A stretch of DNA of 64,000 nucleotides from Bemisia tabaci (GCF_918797505.1 NC_092800.1:20889313-20953312), one strand, 5' to 3'. Counted from the first letter of the stretch, positions 32,845-44,028 are shown. Notes: generated by a model from the sequence alone, not told the origin. Program-made: numbers and translations.

Positions 32845-33817
32845 CACAGTGGAGCGAGCCTTTCAGAGAGGTCGGACGTGTAATATTTGATAGAAACTGC
32901 AAATTTTCATGCTAATTTTGTCTTATTTTAAATTGTATGGGGGTGTTCTAAGAAAGAAATTTTAGGTCACGATCAATAAAACCACTTTCGAAACCTCTAC
33001 GTTCCGTATTAACATTTATATCGTTGTTTCCCTCACGAAAGAACGTAACTTTATTTCAATGTTGCCAAATTTTACCTCATAAATTACATTTTTACCAGGA
33101 GAATCTCGGGCATTTCTAATTGGAACTTTCACTAATTTTCTACTAATCTCATTAGAATAATCAAACAACTTTTGAACGAAAATTCCACAAGTATACCCTT
33201 GTAAAATATTGAAATCACCAATAAAACCACTTTTGAAATCTATACGTTCCGTATTAATATATATACCGTTGTTTTCCTTAAGAGATAACGTAATTATATT
33301 TCAATGCTGCCAAATTTTCCCTCTTAAATTGCATTTTAACTTGGAGATTCTTCAGCAATTCTGATTCAAAATTTCACCAATATTTCTCCTGATCTTATGC
33401 GAAAAATCAGACAAATTTTGAACGAAAATTTCTCAGGTATTCTTTTGTAATATATTGAATTATTTGAACCAATTTTGCAACCTTGAAATTGAATTACGCC
33501 CCTTTGCCCAGAAACGACGATATCCTCTCAATTCTAATAAAATCATTTTTAAGACGCTCGATGGACAGGGTGAGGAAGGGGAGTAAAACGATCGATGGGC
33601 TGGAGTTCAAAGTCCGTAAGTGGGAAAATTCTAATAATTCCAATAAAATCATTTTTAAGATCCTCGATGGACGGGGTGAGGAAGGGAAGTAAGAAGAGTA
33701 AGAAGCTGCCTTTGGAGGGGGGGGGGGGGGGGCGCAGCGGCCAGGGGGTGGACCTCTAGTGAACTACTAAAGTTTCCACATTTAGCCCGATTCCTCCCAT
33801 TGAATCTCTCCACTGTG
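32845..33817. mobile_element. Composite TIB copy 6 with F-F piece and tandem duplication
   Basis: TIB left end CACAGTGGAGCGAGCC at 32845 and right end CTCTCCACTGTG at 33817, with near-matching flanks CGGCT and CGGCA. Inside, an F-F-like end (TCACGAAAGAACGTAAC) lies within a ~247-bp segment that is duplicated (about 32970-33215 and 33216-33470, each starting ATCAATAAAACCACTTT-like). A G-run follows at 33717-33733. Confidence 0.7.
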
Positions 33818-34154
33818 CGGCAATGGCGAGCTAGTCGCGAGATTAAACGCGGGATGGCTCCATTCGCGCGAGGATTTACGGGGAGTGCGCCGGGCGCCCG
33901 TAGTTCGCTCGCAAATTAATAAATGAAACGCGAGTCGTAAGTCGTGAGAGGAGCTTTCGCGGATAGGCCGGTTGTAGCCGCGAGGGGGGGGGGGGGGGTG
34001 TCCTGTGAACATCGTGTTGTGAGGGCTGCAGCTCTTGAGTCACGGAGGAGGGAATATTATTATTGCACCGGGCACGATTTACGAGTATCATCGCAGGCAA
34101 TTGTATTTGTTGCAGGGTTGATATATCGCAGGCTTATTGCCACTTAAACTAAAT
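33818..34154. other. Single-copy DNA
   Basis: GC-rich with a G run at 33985-33999. No gene supported. Confidence 0.3.
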
Positions 34155-34344
34155 CATTAAATACAAAAAGGGCACATGTCCAGAAAACCAAATTGTTCAG
34201 GAGACACAAAAAACTGTTTATTTCGTGGTAGATATTTTTTGGAAAGTCGTTATGTTTAAAAAAATATCTACCACAAAATAGACAGTTTTTTGTGTCTCCT
34301 GAACAATTTGGTTTTCTGGACATGTGCCATTTTTGTATTTAGTG
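34155..34344. mobile_element. 190-bp near-perfect palindrome
   Basis: CATTAAATACAAAAAGGGC at the left pairs with GCCATTTTTGTATTTAGTG at the right; arms of ~84 bp include CAGAAAACCAAATTG and GAGACACAAAAAACTG. AT flanks both ends, consistent with a 2-bp target duplication. Single copy here. Confidence 0.75.
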
Positions 34345-34362
34345 ATTCAACTGTGCCTAGAC

Positions 34363-34655
34363 CAGTGTTCTGCCCTCCCCGGGCGTCATGTGCCAAATGC
34401 ATCTAATAATCAGACCTTGGCGCCTAAAAATTGGGGGGAAGGGGCATCGTGGCACCTGAAAAATTTGACAGATTGAACGCGCAATCGGGAAGCAGCGGTT
34501 GCGATGAAGCGCTCTCTATACGCATCATTCGCAGTATCGCCATGGCCCATATGCAAACATTTAATTTGGCTCTTAAACAATTGTAGATGACTCCTAAAGA
34601 TTGAGATTTCCGGCCAAGGTGGCCCCTAAAATTTCAGGGAGAAGGCAGAACACTG
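34363..34655. mobile_element. HAT-4 MITE
   Basis: Starts CAGTGTTCTGCCCTCCCC and ends GGCAGAACACTG. Flanking octamers GCCTAGAC (34355-34362) and CCCTAGAC (34656-34663) match at 7 of 8. 293 bp. A decayed relative may lie at 55.79-55.87 kb (GGCCCCTGAAAATCG to CGAACACTG). Confidence 0.82.
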
Positions 34656-34757
34656 CCCTAGACACAGCGTCCAATTTCGAGGATCTACACGAAAATAATG
34701 AAAACTTCGGTACATAAAGAACCTTGAAGCTTTCAGTCAAGGAAACTGAACTTCAGC

Positions 34758-35036
34758 CCTGCGGGCTGATTGTTGAAATTGATAGACAAAACGATAAGCA
34801 AAGAAACATATGGAGTATGGAGCGATCCTATTGGTCGAAATTCATGCAGATTCTCATAGACTAAGGGAGTATGATGGACTAACTATGATGATGGGTCTTT
34901 CGTGGGTTGCCGTTAGTTAGTCTATTACTCCTGTGTCCATTGCAACCCTCCACTTCCACCGATAGAATCCCTCCATATCCCTTTTGTCTTCTTTGTCTAT
35001 AGCTCTGTCTGTAAATTTCAACAATTTGCCCGCAGG
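34758..35036. mobile_element. F-C MITE (complete)
   Basis: CCTGCGGGCTGATTGTTGAA at the left, CAACAATTTGCCCGCAGG at the right. Inner pairs: GATAGACAAAACGATAAGC, GGAGCGATCCTATTGG and the inverted ATAGAATCCCTCC. 279 bp; the best-preserved single copy in the window. Confidence 0.85.
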
Positions 35037-37067
35037 TAGCCGAAGACTTTGTAAGCTGTACGAATGCTCGTTCTATTTTACGGATGAATTAAGATCTGTA
35101 ACGAAGTTCGATTCTCAGGACTGAAAACTTCAGTCTCCCATTCAATGTTTAGTTCTTATAACGAAAGATTTTCTACGTTGTCAAGTTTTAGACATGTTTC
35201 ATGAAGTTATTCTGAATTTTCAGCCCCTAGCATGGAAAGCGTTGACCAAACATATAAATGATTTTTTTCTATTTAACCGTTTGAAAGTCTTGACGTAATA
35301 TTTCCAGTCAAAATTCTAACCAACACTTGTCTAATGAGATATCAAGCGATATTGCGATACGTGCCTATATTCAGCGCAAAAAATTCTGAAAATAACGCTC
35401 AAATAATTGCTCCTTTTTCGGAGGATTTCTGTCTTCTTATGTGAAGCATTTTATGGTCAACAATTCGGTTGAATCTCCAAAAATTAAACTTGAAGAGAGA
35501 GAGAACAATTGAAAATTTGCCTAAAATGCCTGATTTGTCTATTAGCCTTTGACAGACATCGTTCTCAGAGTGGATTTTTTTGAGTGGTCTTGATTCTCTT
35601 TTGAGCCCGATTTGGCAGAGTCGTGCGTGACGAAAAAAAGAGAGGTAAAATATATGTGTGATATATAAAAATAGGTGGATTGAAAAAAGGGGAAATTCGG
35701 AAAATTCCGTTTTGCGGTGAAACTAGGTATTGTTTTTAATCCAGAGAGGAGAGAATAAAATTATTGCACAGGGTAAAACTTAGGAGCAGGGCGGTACACA
35801 AGTATTTTTGCGAGAGCGCTGATATAATTTCTGGAGCGAATTTTTGCAAGGTTCACTTCTTGTACCCGATCTGACAGGGTTGCAACTCACGGAGAGAAAT
35901 AGTCGAGGGTTGAACTCTTGTGGTCTGATGGATCGCAGCCAACTTTTACATCCATTCAATTTGGAGCTCACAGTGGGGGATGAGTCTGAAATCCTGGATG
36001 CGGTCTCCATTCCTGTCATCGGGAACCAAAAATTTTAACCGGAAGAATTTATGTCTCGTTGTAAGTAGAATTGACGGTCTCCGGACCTCAGAGCCGTGTA
36101 TCGTATGCTCTGAAATAAACTAAACGGAAATTAGGAACTGTGATGTAATGGTTCGGGAGCTCTTCGATATGACTAGAATTTTATTTGAAGCCGAGTTGAA
36201 ATAATCCTTTAAAAATGAAATCTGCTTGGTGTCAAAATCAGACCAATTGAAGCTGTAACATATTGGTACATACCTTTTATTGAAATACTGCTGGTCAAAT
36301 CAAGTAATGAAAGTTAAAATTTGAGTTTCAATGAGCAAGGCAGCATGAAATAAAAGAGGATGTTTCTTTCCACCCACTAACACGGGAAACCCCTGACATA
36401 TCGACAAACGGTGGACGTCCTTCGTTAGGCTGAATACAACTAGTCCACCTCTGGAGTGAGTTGAATTGCATGATCTTAATTTTGAAGGCGCGACCAATTT
36501 TGGATTGCGTCATCAAGCTGTGAGCATTCAGCGTTGTCAAAAAACGGTCAAAGGTAAAGTACAATGGAGGCAGAGGAAAACTGAATTCAAATACTCAAAC
36601 GATTTTCTTTTATTTTTTGAATCTACGAGAAAGCATTGTGAATTATAAAATGCTTTCATCAACGCGCGATTATAAAATACAGATACCAAATGACAATTTA
36701 AAAAAAGAAAAAAAAGGACATCCGTTTGTGAAAAATTATGGTTGAGCGTAAGACAGCAATTTTCTCAGATTTTTCCCGTCGATTTTTAATATTCCGATTG
36801 TTAACGCAGCAATTTTTCCCATAACGACCATCCATCAACACTAAAAGTGTTTTTAAATTACGACATCAACCTCCTTAAGATGTTTTTTTATTAGATTTAC
36901 AAGCATGCTAGAAAAGGAAAGGAAAACATTGTAAGCGGAAAATATATAGATCAACTCGTAGGAGATTTACAGGATTTAAAAAAGTGCACCGATTTATCGT
37001 AAATTGCTTGTTTGTGCCAAAATGTGTAGAAGTCGCTGAAAAATGTATGCATTACGAACATCCTACC
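35037..37067. other. Low-copy DNA
   Basis: Two kilobases without a recognised gene or dispersed repeat; AT-rich with a weak J-like motif at 35523-35555 (TTGCCTAAAATGCCTGATTT). Confidence 0.4.
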
Positions 37068-37075
37068 ACCGCATT

Positions 37076-37237
37076 CAGTGGCGGCGTGCTTTGCGATGTA
37101 TAGATTGATCTACCATTTAAACCTATGGAAAAGGATCGATAGACAGGGTGTTCGCAACGAACGCCCTAATAATCGATTCTTTACAACAACTTCAAATGGG
37201 GAAAAATCGATAATCGACTATTCACGCCTCAGCACTG
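37076..37237. mobile_element. HAT-1 MITE copy 4
   Basis: Starts CAGTGGCGGCGTGCTTTGC, ends CGCCTCAGCACTG, with an exact 8-bp target duplication ACCGCATT at 37068-37075 and 37238-37245. 162 bp: the cleanest member of the family, and the one that fixes its ends. Confidence 0.92.
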
Positions 37238-37245
37238 ACCGCATT

Positions 37246-38235
37246 CAATGACTTAATATTGAGGAAACATCACGTAGCGAGCGTTCGGCCATCCCTCGTT
37301 GTTTCACCTAGACATAAAAATATCGCGCATCGTATATACCGATCATATATCAATATACAAACGAAATTGTCTCTTAACTTCAAAGGTCTCGCCTCGAGAC
37401 GATCGATCCATCGTGCGATGCACAATCCAATTTGTGGGCAAAACATATAAATTCGCGTGGACAGACGCATTTACGACGGAGATGACTTGACTGCATTAGT
37501 GTTGCCAAACCGAGCCGAAATAATACCACTTCAATTGTTTATCGAGGATATTTCCAGCAATTTGGCAAACGCGCCACCAAGAATGATGCACGATCTGCGG
37601 GAGGAAGGAGCATTTTTCATCTCGCCACTTCCCCTCCCCCCCTCCCCCGCCGCCGTCGCTCAAATTGCAACAAATTGCATCAATCCCGTCTCGCATGCAG
37701 CTCGCAACTCGCCGGTGTCGAGCAGGTAGTATTTCCGAGTCTCCAGGCGCCCGCAGTGCCTGATTGGCTGGCGCTGCAGCGCGGGGTGCTTCAAGTCGGC
37801 GGTGAATAAATTGGGTCCGCTTAGAGATGAACGGTGGAATAGCAGGGCTCTCGAGGTGTTTAGAATATGAAGGGCCTATTATGTTCGCTCTGTTGCAAAA
37901 ATTCTGCGGATGTTAATGCATAGTCGTATTTTGTTCGGAGGCAAAACTCGCGACATGTTGGGAAAACAAGCAACAATCGCATTTTGTTCGAAGTTGTTTT
38001 GTGTTGTGGGGGTGGGGCTTATTTTCGCGCGCAAAATTTGGGAACCCCCACAGCAACATTGTTGTACAACAACTGCAACGTGCTCAGAGGCAAATCATCT
38101 TTATGTTGTTATCCAAGACGCTGTTTTCTAACCTAAAATTGGAATTCGCTCTCACATTGGTTGCTCAGAACCACGCAAAAGAAACAAGAAAAGAAACAGA
38201 AACAATTTGTTGTTTCGAACAAAATACGATTTATG
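37246..38235. other. Single-copy DNA
   Basis: Several overlapping open frames at 37.25-37.7 kb, none with domains. No repeat recognised. Confidence 0.3.
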
Positions 38236-38486
38236 TATGGCCTTCCAGCCAAAGTATCACAAGCGCCTTGCGACGTTTCAAAATTCCCGCCGCCATTTTA
38301 TTTTTTACGGAGGCATTGCTCAACGAAGCTGTCCAAAAATTTCACTGAGCTTTCTTTTTGCTACCGATATAATTAAGTGAAATTTTCGAACAGATTCAAC
38401 CAACAATTTCTCTGTAAAAAACTAAAATAGCGGTGGAAATTTTGAAACGTCGTATTGCACTTGTGATACCTTGGCCGGGAAGTGAC
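38236..38486. mobile_element. F-R MITE copy 1
   Basis: Left CCTTCCAGCCAAAGTATCAC with AAAATTCCCGCCGCC; right GCGGTGGAAATTTTG, TGTGATACCTTGGCCGGGAA. The centre CAACGAAGCTGTCCAAAAAT also occurs in the copy at 54.3 kb. Confidence 0.78.
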
Positions 38487-38737
38487 GATTTACTGTTTAG
38501 TAAAACGTTTGGAACATACGGCAAACATGCTTACCAAACTTACATCTATTCGTAATTTTCTCTTTAGGAGGTCCACTGGCATGGTTTCGGTTCCACTAAC
38601 ATGGTACTTGTGGAAAAAAATAAAAAGCCAAGCTGCCAAATTTTAACATTTCGTAATTGGTCAGCGTTTTGAATCCAACTGCACACTCCTCTCAATTATA
38701 AAGGAACAGGAGTGATTTTAACTTTCTCTTACGTCCC

Positions 38738-38872
38738 ACAAAACGTCGCCTCTCTGACGTAAGAGCATACCTCGATTTCGTCAGGAGCCCTAGAAAGCAT
38801 GGCAATTTATGTAAAATAGGGCTTACGTGGAATTGCAGATACGTTTTTACGTCAGAGGAGCGACAAAATGGG
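38738..38872. mobile_element. F-E hairpin MITE copy 3, diverged
   Basis: AAAACGTCGCCTCTCTGACG at the left and CGTCAGAGGAGCGACAAAAT at the right; inner GAGCCCTAGAAAGCATGG. Same layout as F-E with changed arms. Confidence 0.7.
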
Positions 38873-39394
38873 AATTTCACTTATGTTCTTTAGAAATGTA
38901 GCCTTCTTATATTTTGCCTCTTATTTCTCGCAACCACAGGAAAACCAAACCGTAATTTGAATCACAGGCTTCTATAATTGTAAAAAAAATGAGGCGAGAC
39001 GTCTCTAATTCGCTGAAGGTTTTCACCAATTTTTAGATGTGTATGTGCTCGAATTTTTAAACTCCATGCAGTGGTAAATAACATTGCTTTTCTTCTGGAT
39101 TCGTACTGAAAGAGTGCTTCAGATCTTAGACGTCGAAAATGATATTGTTTATCATATTAATATGATGATGAAAGAAACATAGCTGCAAGCAATTGCTTTA
39201 TTGGGTTCCTCCTGTAAAAATACGAAGGAGACGCATATTGAAAGGTTGGAGACAAGCTGTCAACTGCTGAAGATAGAAAGAGCATTGAAAAGATACGAGA
39301 CTGTGGCGGTCAGGCGTTGCAAGGTGCCAAAAATCGCAGTAAAAGCGGCTATTGTGCAAAAATGCAGAATGGAATTTCATAGAAAATGAGCGAA

Positions 39395-39490
39395 GGAAAA
39401 GACGCGCGTTGATGACGGCGCAGAGATACAAATATTCGTACTTGATGGATGTCAGTATTGCGTCTGCAAAATTGAAGGCGCGATGGCGCG
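39395..39490 (-). repeat. Family V-related fragment
   Basis: Reverse-oriented GATGACGGCGCAGAGATAC, TATTCGTACTTGATGG and AAAATTGAAGGCGCG match the block at 22.9-23.2 kb. Confidence 0.6.
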
Positions 39491-39556
39491 ACGCGTGAGC
39501 TGTTCAAACACTTACAATTCTACAAACAATTTTTCAGGGGCTGCATATGCAACTAA

Positions 39557-39823
39557 CAATTGGATTGCATTTTGAAAAAAGGAACCACTAGCATTGCAAT
39601 GATGCTAAGATTGTGCAACTTCATCCTTTGCAATACAATTGCGGAAATTGTGAAAAACTATGAAATTTAGATGGTAATTTTTGTCTTAAATTTACAGTTT
39701 TAAGCGAGTAAAATAGAAACTATTAAGGGATAATCGGGTTTAACCTTCAAGACAAAAAAAGTTGCACAATCTTAGCAACATTGCAATGCTAATGGTTCCT
39801 TTTTGCAAAATGCAATCCAATTA
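39557..39823. mobile_element. 267-bp TIR element
   Basis: AATTGGATTGCATTTTG, AAAAAGGAACCACTAGCATT and CTAAGATTGTGCAACTT at the left are matched by the inverse at the right, giving ~65-bp arms around an AT-rich core. Single copy in the window; unclassified MITE. Confidence 0.8.
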
Positions 39824-40470
39824 TCCGAGAATTCGATAAGAAACTTCGAAATTTTACCTTTGGTATTTTTCTCTCAAATAAAGATTTTATAGTTATTATG
39901 TGTTTCATACTGAGTCCAGTGCAGAAATTTTGCGAACTTTTATTAAATTTCGTCGTATTATGTCAATTTATAAAATTTCATGCAATTTTCCATCTCTTCT
40001 TTTTTGTATCCCAGTTTGGCAATTATGCTCGCCAAATATTTCGAATCTTCTTCTGAAGAATACATAAAAATGTATACGAGTAAACAGCCGAGGGATTTTT
40101 GCAACGAAGTAAATAGGCTCTCCGTATTCTAAACACCTCGCTATTGCTCCTCCTCAGAGATCAATTGCGCCGCTGAATGTCGCAAGGGCGCCGGCCGTTG
40201 TGCCGCACAAAGGAACGAACCACGGCAAAACGTCGGACCTGATGAGGAAACTTTTAAGCCCATTTCTTCGTTGATATGATACGAAACGTTGAAGTATAAA
40301 AGTAGCTCCAGTTGCTCGTAAATTGCCTACGAAAAATTTACACTGGAAGCAAACAAACATCAAAATATCGAACAAATTTTCCTGAGCTATTGTTTTCACT
40401 TTAAATTTTTGGCACAAAATACGAATCAATTACGCCCGGAGGCACATAGTTCAGCAGTTCATTTCCAAAG
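39824..40470. other. Low-copy DNA
   Basis: No gene or repeat recognised before the tandem array. Confidence 0.35.
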
Positions 40471-40950
40471 AATTAATTTTGAAAACTTTGAATAAATAAT
40501 AAAGCTGTCGGTCCCTTAAAATCCCTTGAAATCAGCAGTATCATGTCAAAATTTACCTAACAATTTTTATGAAAACCTTGAATACATAAAGCTGACAGTT
40601 CCTTGAAATCCCTTGAAATTAGCAGATTCCGTCAAGCTTTATTTGACAATTTATTACGGAAACTTTGAATAAATAATAAAGCTGACAGTCTTTTCAAATC
40701 CCTTGAAATTAGCAATTTTCGTCAAACTTGATTGGACAATTTTATTTTGAAAACTTTGAATAAATAAATCTGAAAGTTCCTTAAAGTCCTTTGAAATTAG
40801 CATTTTTTGTTAAATTGGAATTGACAATTTATTTTGAAAACATTGAATAAATGAAGCTGACAGTCCCTTAAAATCCCTTGAAATTAGCTGTTTCCGTCAA
40901 ACTTGATCTAAACAAGATACGTTGAATTCGTCAGTATTATAATAATAATG

Positions 40951-41050
40951 CAATTACTCACGAGCATTCTGGCTTCCATTTTTGAAAATTTATGGCGAAA
41001 TCTATACCATACATTTTCAAAAAGGAAGCCAGAATGCTCGTGAGTAATTG
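40951..41050. mobile_element. 100-bp hairpin element inside the 88-bp array
   Basis: CAATTACTCACGAGCATTC, TGGCTTCC at the left is the exact inverse of the right arm; arms reach ~37 bp with one indel, and the loop is AT-rich. Foreign to the array unit. Confidence 0.82.
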
Positions 41051-41136
41051 TTTTATTTGACAATTTATTTTGAAAACTTTGAATTAATAAATCTAACAGT
41101 CCTTAAAACCCCTTGATATTAGCTGTTTCCGTCTAA

Positions 41137-41373
41137 CACTGGAAAAAAAAAAAAACATATTGGATCTAGAGTTCAGACTCTTGAAAACATTGACGAGAAA
41201 AAATACTCTTGATTCAATCAGATTTAAGCTGGAATCAAAAACGAAATCCGCTTAAATTAAGAGGCTTGTTCTTGATTTAAGCTAGATTCTGATTGAATCA
41301 AGAGTACTGTTTCTTGTCGATGTCTTTAAGAGTCTGGACTCTAGATCCAATGTGTTTTTTTTTTTTTCCAGTG
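41137..41373. mobile_element. CAC-1 MITE copy 4, inside the 88-bp array
   Basis: Starts CACTGGAAAAAAAAAAAAAC, ends TTTTTTCCAGTG, flanked by AA on both sides. Removing it rejoins an array unit (GTCTAAACTTTATTTG). Confidence 0.9.
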
Positions 41374-41439
41374 AACTTTATTTGAAGATTTTGAATAAGT
41401 AAAACTATCAATCCCTTAAAAATCCCTTGAAATTAGCAG

Positions 41440-41490
41440 TTTCCGTCAAAAATTTCACGTCTAACTCGTCCAAAATCCCCTTCCACTGTG
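41440..41490. mobile_element. TIB right-end fragment
   Basis: GTCAAAAATTTCACGTCTAAC and CTTCCACTGTG match the right end of TIB, fused to the last unit of the array. Confidence 0.6.
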
Positions 41491-42000
41491 CGTGGGCGGG
41501 CGCCTCGATTCGACAACCACGTTGTCGTTGACGGGAGATAACGCGGCGGAGGATTGACCCAGTTCACGTCCGCCACCCGGCGACCGGACACTCGGCCCTC
41601 GTTTTGTTTTATTGCCTCGATTTTTTATCGCCCTTTTACTGGTATCATTATCCCGGCCCTTTTTTTGCCGCAAGCACTCCCGCCCGCCCCGAAAAAGTGC
41701 AACTGCGTTTCGGGGTGTGCGCTGCATTTCATTTCGCTCACGCCTCTTTCGGTCCGCCCGCAAATGCCGCTGCTACTCTCAACCGTAATCGTTATTTTCC
41801 CCTTTGGGGTTCTGAGGTTTTAAGAAAAAAACACGGTAAACTTACCGGAATATGAATGTGCAATTCTACCGTGTTTATGGGTTGTTTTTTTCCATTAACG
41901 AGTCATTAATACAGATTGGTACTGTAACACACTTGATATAATGCTATAGATAACAATAAATAAACTTATTGCTTTAGAAAAGCATATCGATAAGGTCTTA
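41491..42000. other. Single-copy DNA with one direct repeat
   Basis: AACCGTAATCGTTATTTTCC with GAGGTTTTAAGAAAAAAAC at 41780-41832 recurs at 43005-43055, so the two copies bracket the MITE and retroelement fragment between them. Confidence 0.5.
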
Positions 42001-42432
42001 TATGTGTCGCAGGCAAATAGTCAAATCAGGAATTTTGTCAAATGCCTAGGCAGATAGCTAAATTTTGATCGTCAACAAAATTTTGTGAATTTATGGCGGA
42101 GAGCTCACGAGTTTTCAATATTTGTGGAGAAATATCTCATCAAACCTACTAACTCTTTTTGTCTCTTCTTTGAAATTCTAAAAATGCTGTATTCTCTGAT
42201 ATGCTGAATATTTCAGAAACATGCTACTCAGTGTGTCTATTCAGGAGCTAAAAATCGTCTAAAATACTATTTTGTGATGCAAATTTTTCCTGAGAATTTT
42301 TTCTTACGGGGTTAATTAATTATTTTGTCTAAAATTAGGAAAAAATCAGAATTTCAATCTTAGCTAGGACATTTGACTAATCGCCTAGGTATTTGACAAA
42401 ATGCCTGATTTTACTATTTGCCTGCGACATAT
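42001..42432. mobile_element. F-J MITE
   Basis: TATGTGTCGCAGGCAAATAG, AAATCAGGAATTTTGTC, AAATGCCTAGGC at the left; the inverse (GCCTAGGTATTTGAC, TTTTACTATTTGCCTGCGAC) at the right. ~65-bp arms, AT-rich core, 432 bp. Confidence 0.82.
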
Positions 42433-42461
42433 CTAAAAAAATTAGTCTGATTGTGGACTCG

Positions 42462-42863
42462 TCAGCCAACTGCTGACACACCAGAAACGCCCTCTGGCAT
42501 TACCTCGGTGGAATTGTAAGTGGGTTTATTATAAGTTCTATGTGTTTGGTTTTTTAATATTAAAGTGATCATGAGTTCTATTAATGTCCAGTTTTCTCTA
42601 TTGTCTAACATTGACTCTACAACGTTCTCTTTTGTTATTTTCTGTTTCAGGTGAATTTCTACATCTTCTTTCGCTCTCTCTTGAATTTTTTGGCAAGTAA
42701 AGGTGTGTTCCGGCATGTCAGCTGCTCTGCAGAACGGACAGTCCGGAAACTCCCTCAGGTCAAACCTATAGAGATAGCTCCCAAAGGAGCCATGTCCAGT
42801 TAAGAATTGGGTCAAATAAAAATTCATGTTACCATGATCTCTAAAAATAAAGTCTATAAACAT
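42462..42863 (-). CDS. Non-LTR retrotransposon ORF2 C-terminus, 5'-truncated
   Basis: 133 codons on the minus strand, intact to the stop. The product has YLTQFLTGHGSFGSYLYRF followed by CPFCRAADMPEHTFTC, a C-x2-C-x7-H-x4-C finger. This is the C-terminal region of insect R1/jockey-type reverse transcriptases, downstream of the polymerase. The rest of the polymerase is absent: in frame upstream there is a stop within ~30 bp of the first Met. The fragment's 3' end stops close to the F-J terminus. It cannot be active alone. Confidence 0.8.
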   Translation of the reverse strand: MFIDFIFRDHGNMNFYLTQFLTGHGSFGSYLYRFDLREFPDCPFCRAADMPEHTFTCQKIQERAKEDVEIHLKQKITKENVVESMLDNRENWTLIELMITLILKNQTHRTYNKPTYNSTEVMPEGVSGVSAVG

Positions 42864-43149
42864 ATTTTTAAGTATTAATTTTCATGGATCGTCTGGAAAT
42901 ACTCATAATTAAATTGTCGTCTGGTGAGGTTTACAATCATTGAATGAATTTACACCGAAAAAGAAGAGAAAAATGAATTGCTTGCGGGTTGACCGCCACC
43001 CTCACCGCCGTAATCGTTATTTTCCCCCTTTAAGCGGGTTTCGAGGTTTAAAGAAAAAACAAGTTAAAAGTAAGAAAAAAATGAATTTATTGCGGGTTGA
43101 CGCTTGCCTCGTTTAGACAAAATTGATGGATTTGTCCTGGTTGGTCAAT
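42864..43149. other. Low-copy DNA with short duplication
   Basis: AAAATGAATTGCTTGCGGG (42972) and AAATGAATTTATTGCGGG (43079) are near-duplicates, and CGTAATCGTTATTTTCCCC repeats the 41.78-kb motif. Confidence 0.5.
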
Positions 43150-43420
43150 CAGGCTGCTTGTTGAAATTTATAGACAAAGCTATAGCAAAATAAGGCTAGA
43201 GGGATAAGGAGGGATCCTATTGGTGGAAGTGGGTGGTTATAACGGATAAAGGAGGTATGAGACAAACTGACGGTAACCCACAAGAGACCCCTTACTTATT
43301 CTATTATTTACCCCCTTAGTCTTTAGGAACCACCCATTTCAACCAATATGATTGCCACATCATCCCTATGTCTTCTTTGTCTATTGCTATGTCTATACCA
43401 ATGTCAACGATCAGCTCGTT
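43150..43420. mobile_element. F-C MITE copy
   Basis: AGGCTGCTTGTTGAAATTTA, ATAGACAAAGCTATAGC at the left; CTTTGTCTATTGCTATG and CAACGATCAGCTC at the right. ~271 bp. Confidence 0.75.
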
Positions 43421-44023
43421 GAATGGTCGTAACTATTGTTACTCCAAACAGCATCTCTCTTTGAGGGAGTGTCTTGCTCCGATGAGCTTTTTTCCCCCTC
43501 TGTACTGAGAATTTCAGTTGATTCTGAATTAATCGCACATGGTAAATATACTACGTAGGCTGTCCAAACAGTACCGAGACTGATTCCATAACTCCAAAAC
43601 CAAGATAGCTAGAGGCTTGATCTTGGTTTCATTTGAAAGATCAACTCAATATCTATCGATTGAATCTATTAATTGATCGGGAAAAAATAGTCATATTTTG
43701 AGCCGAAAAATCGATCCTGAAAGTTAAGTACGTTAACTTCTGGACACCCTGTATCGTGAAAAATTGTCCACTCTCTCCTAATAAGTTCACTCTTTAATAG
43801 ATGGGAGCCGGCATCAGCGCAGGGGGTGCAATTGCAACTGAGCCCCCGGCCAGGTATACAACCCGCTCGGCTCCGGCGGCCGGTAAAATGACCCGCGTCA
43901 ACCGGGTCCGCATCCGTTATTTACGAGGTCCGCGCTCCGCTCGCTCCGGCCCCCCACCCCTCCCCTCCACCGTTTTATGACGGATTTCGCATCGTTCATC
44001 CTAAATCGTTTCCCATCCCTCAA
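43421..44023. other. Single-copy DNA
   Basis: No gene or repeat recognised; GC-rich at 43.83-43.98 kb. Confidence 0.35.
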
Positions 44024-44028
44024 CGGCG

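Larger units (their letters stand above)
40470..41450. repeat. Tandem array, ~88-bp unit, seven recognisable copies
   Basis: Each unit has TGAAAACTTTGAATAAAT, AAGCTGACAGTCCCTT, AAATCCCTTGAAATTAGC and TTCCGTCAAACTTGATTTG. Anchors are at about 40481, 40571, 40658, 40749, 40836, 41072 and 41391. Two insertions break the array (hairpin at 40951-41050, CAC-1 at 41137-41373). The last unit runs directly into a TIB right end at about 41440-41490. Confidence 0.88.

Noticed and set aside
35523..35560. Second F-J MITE copy
   Set aside because: Only ~30 bp resemble the F-J terminus (TTGCCTAAAATGCCTGATTT) and no partner end is nearby.
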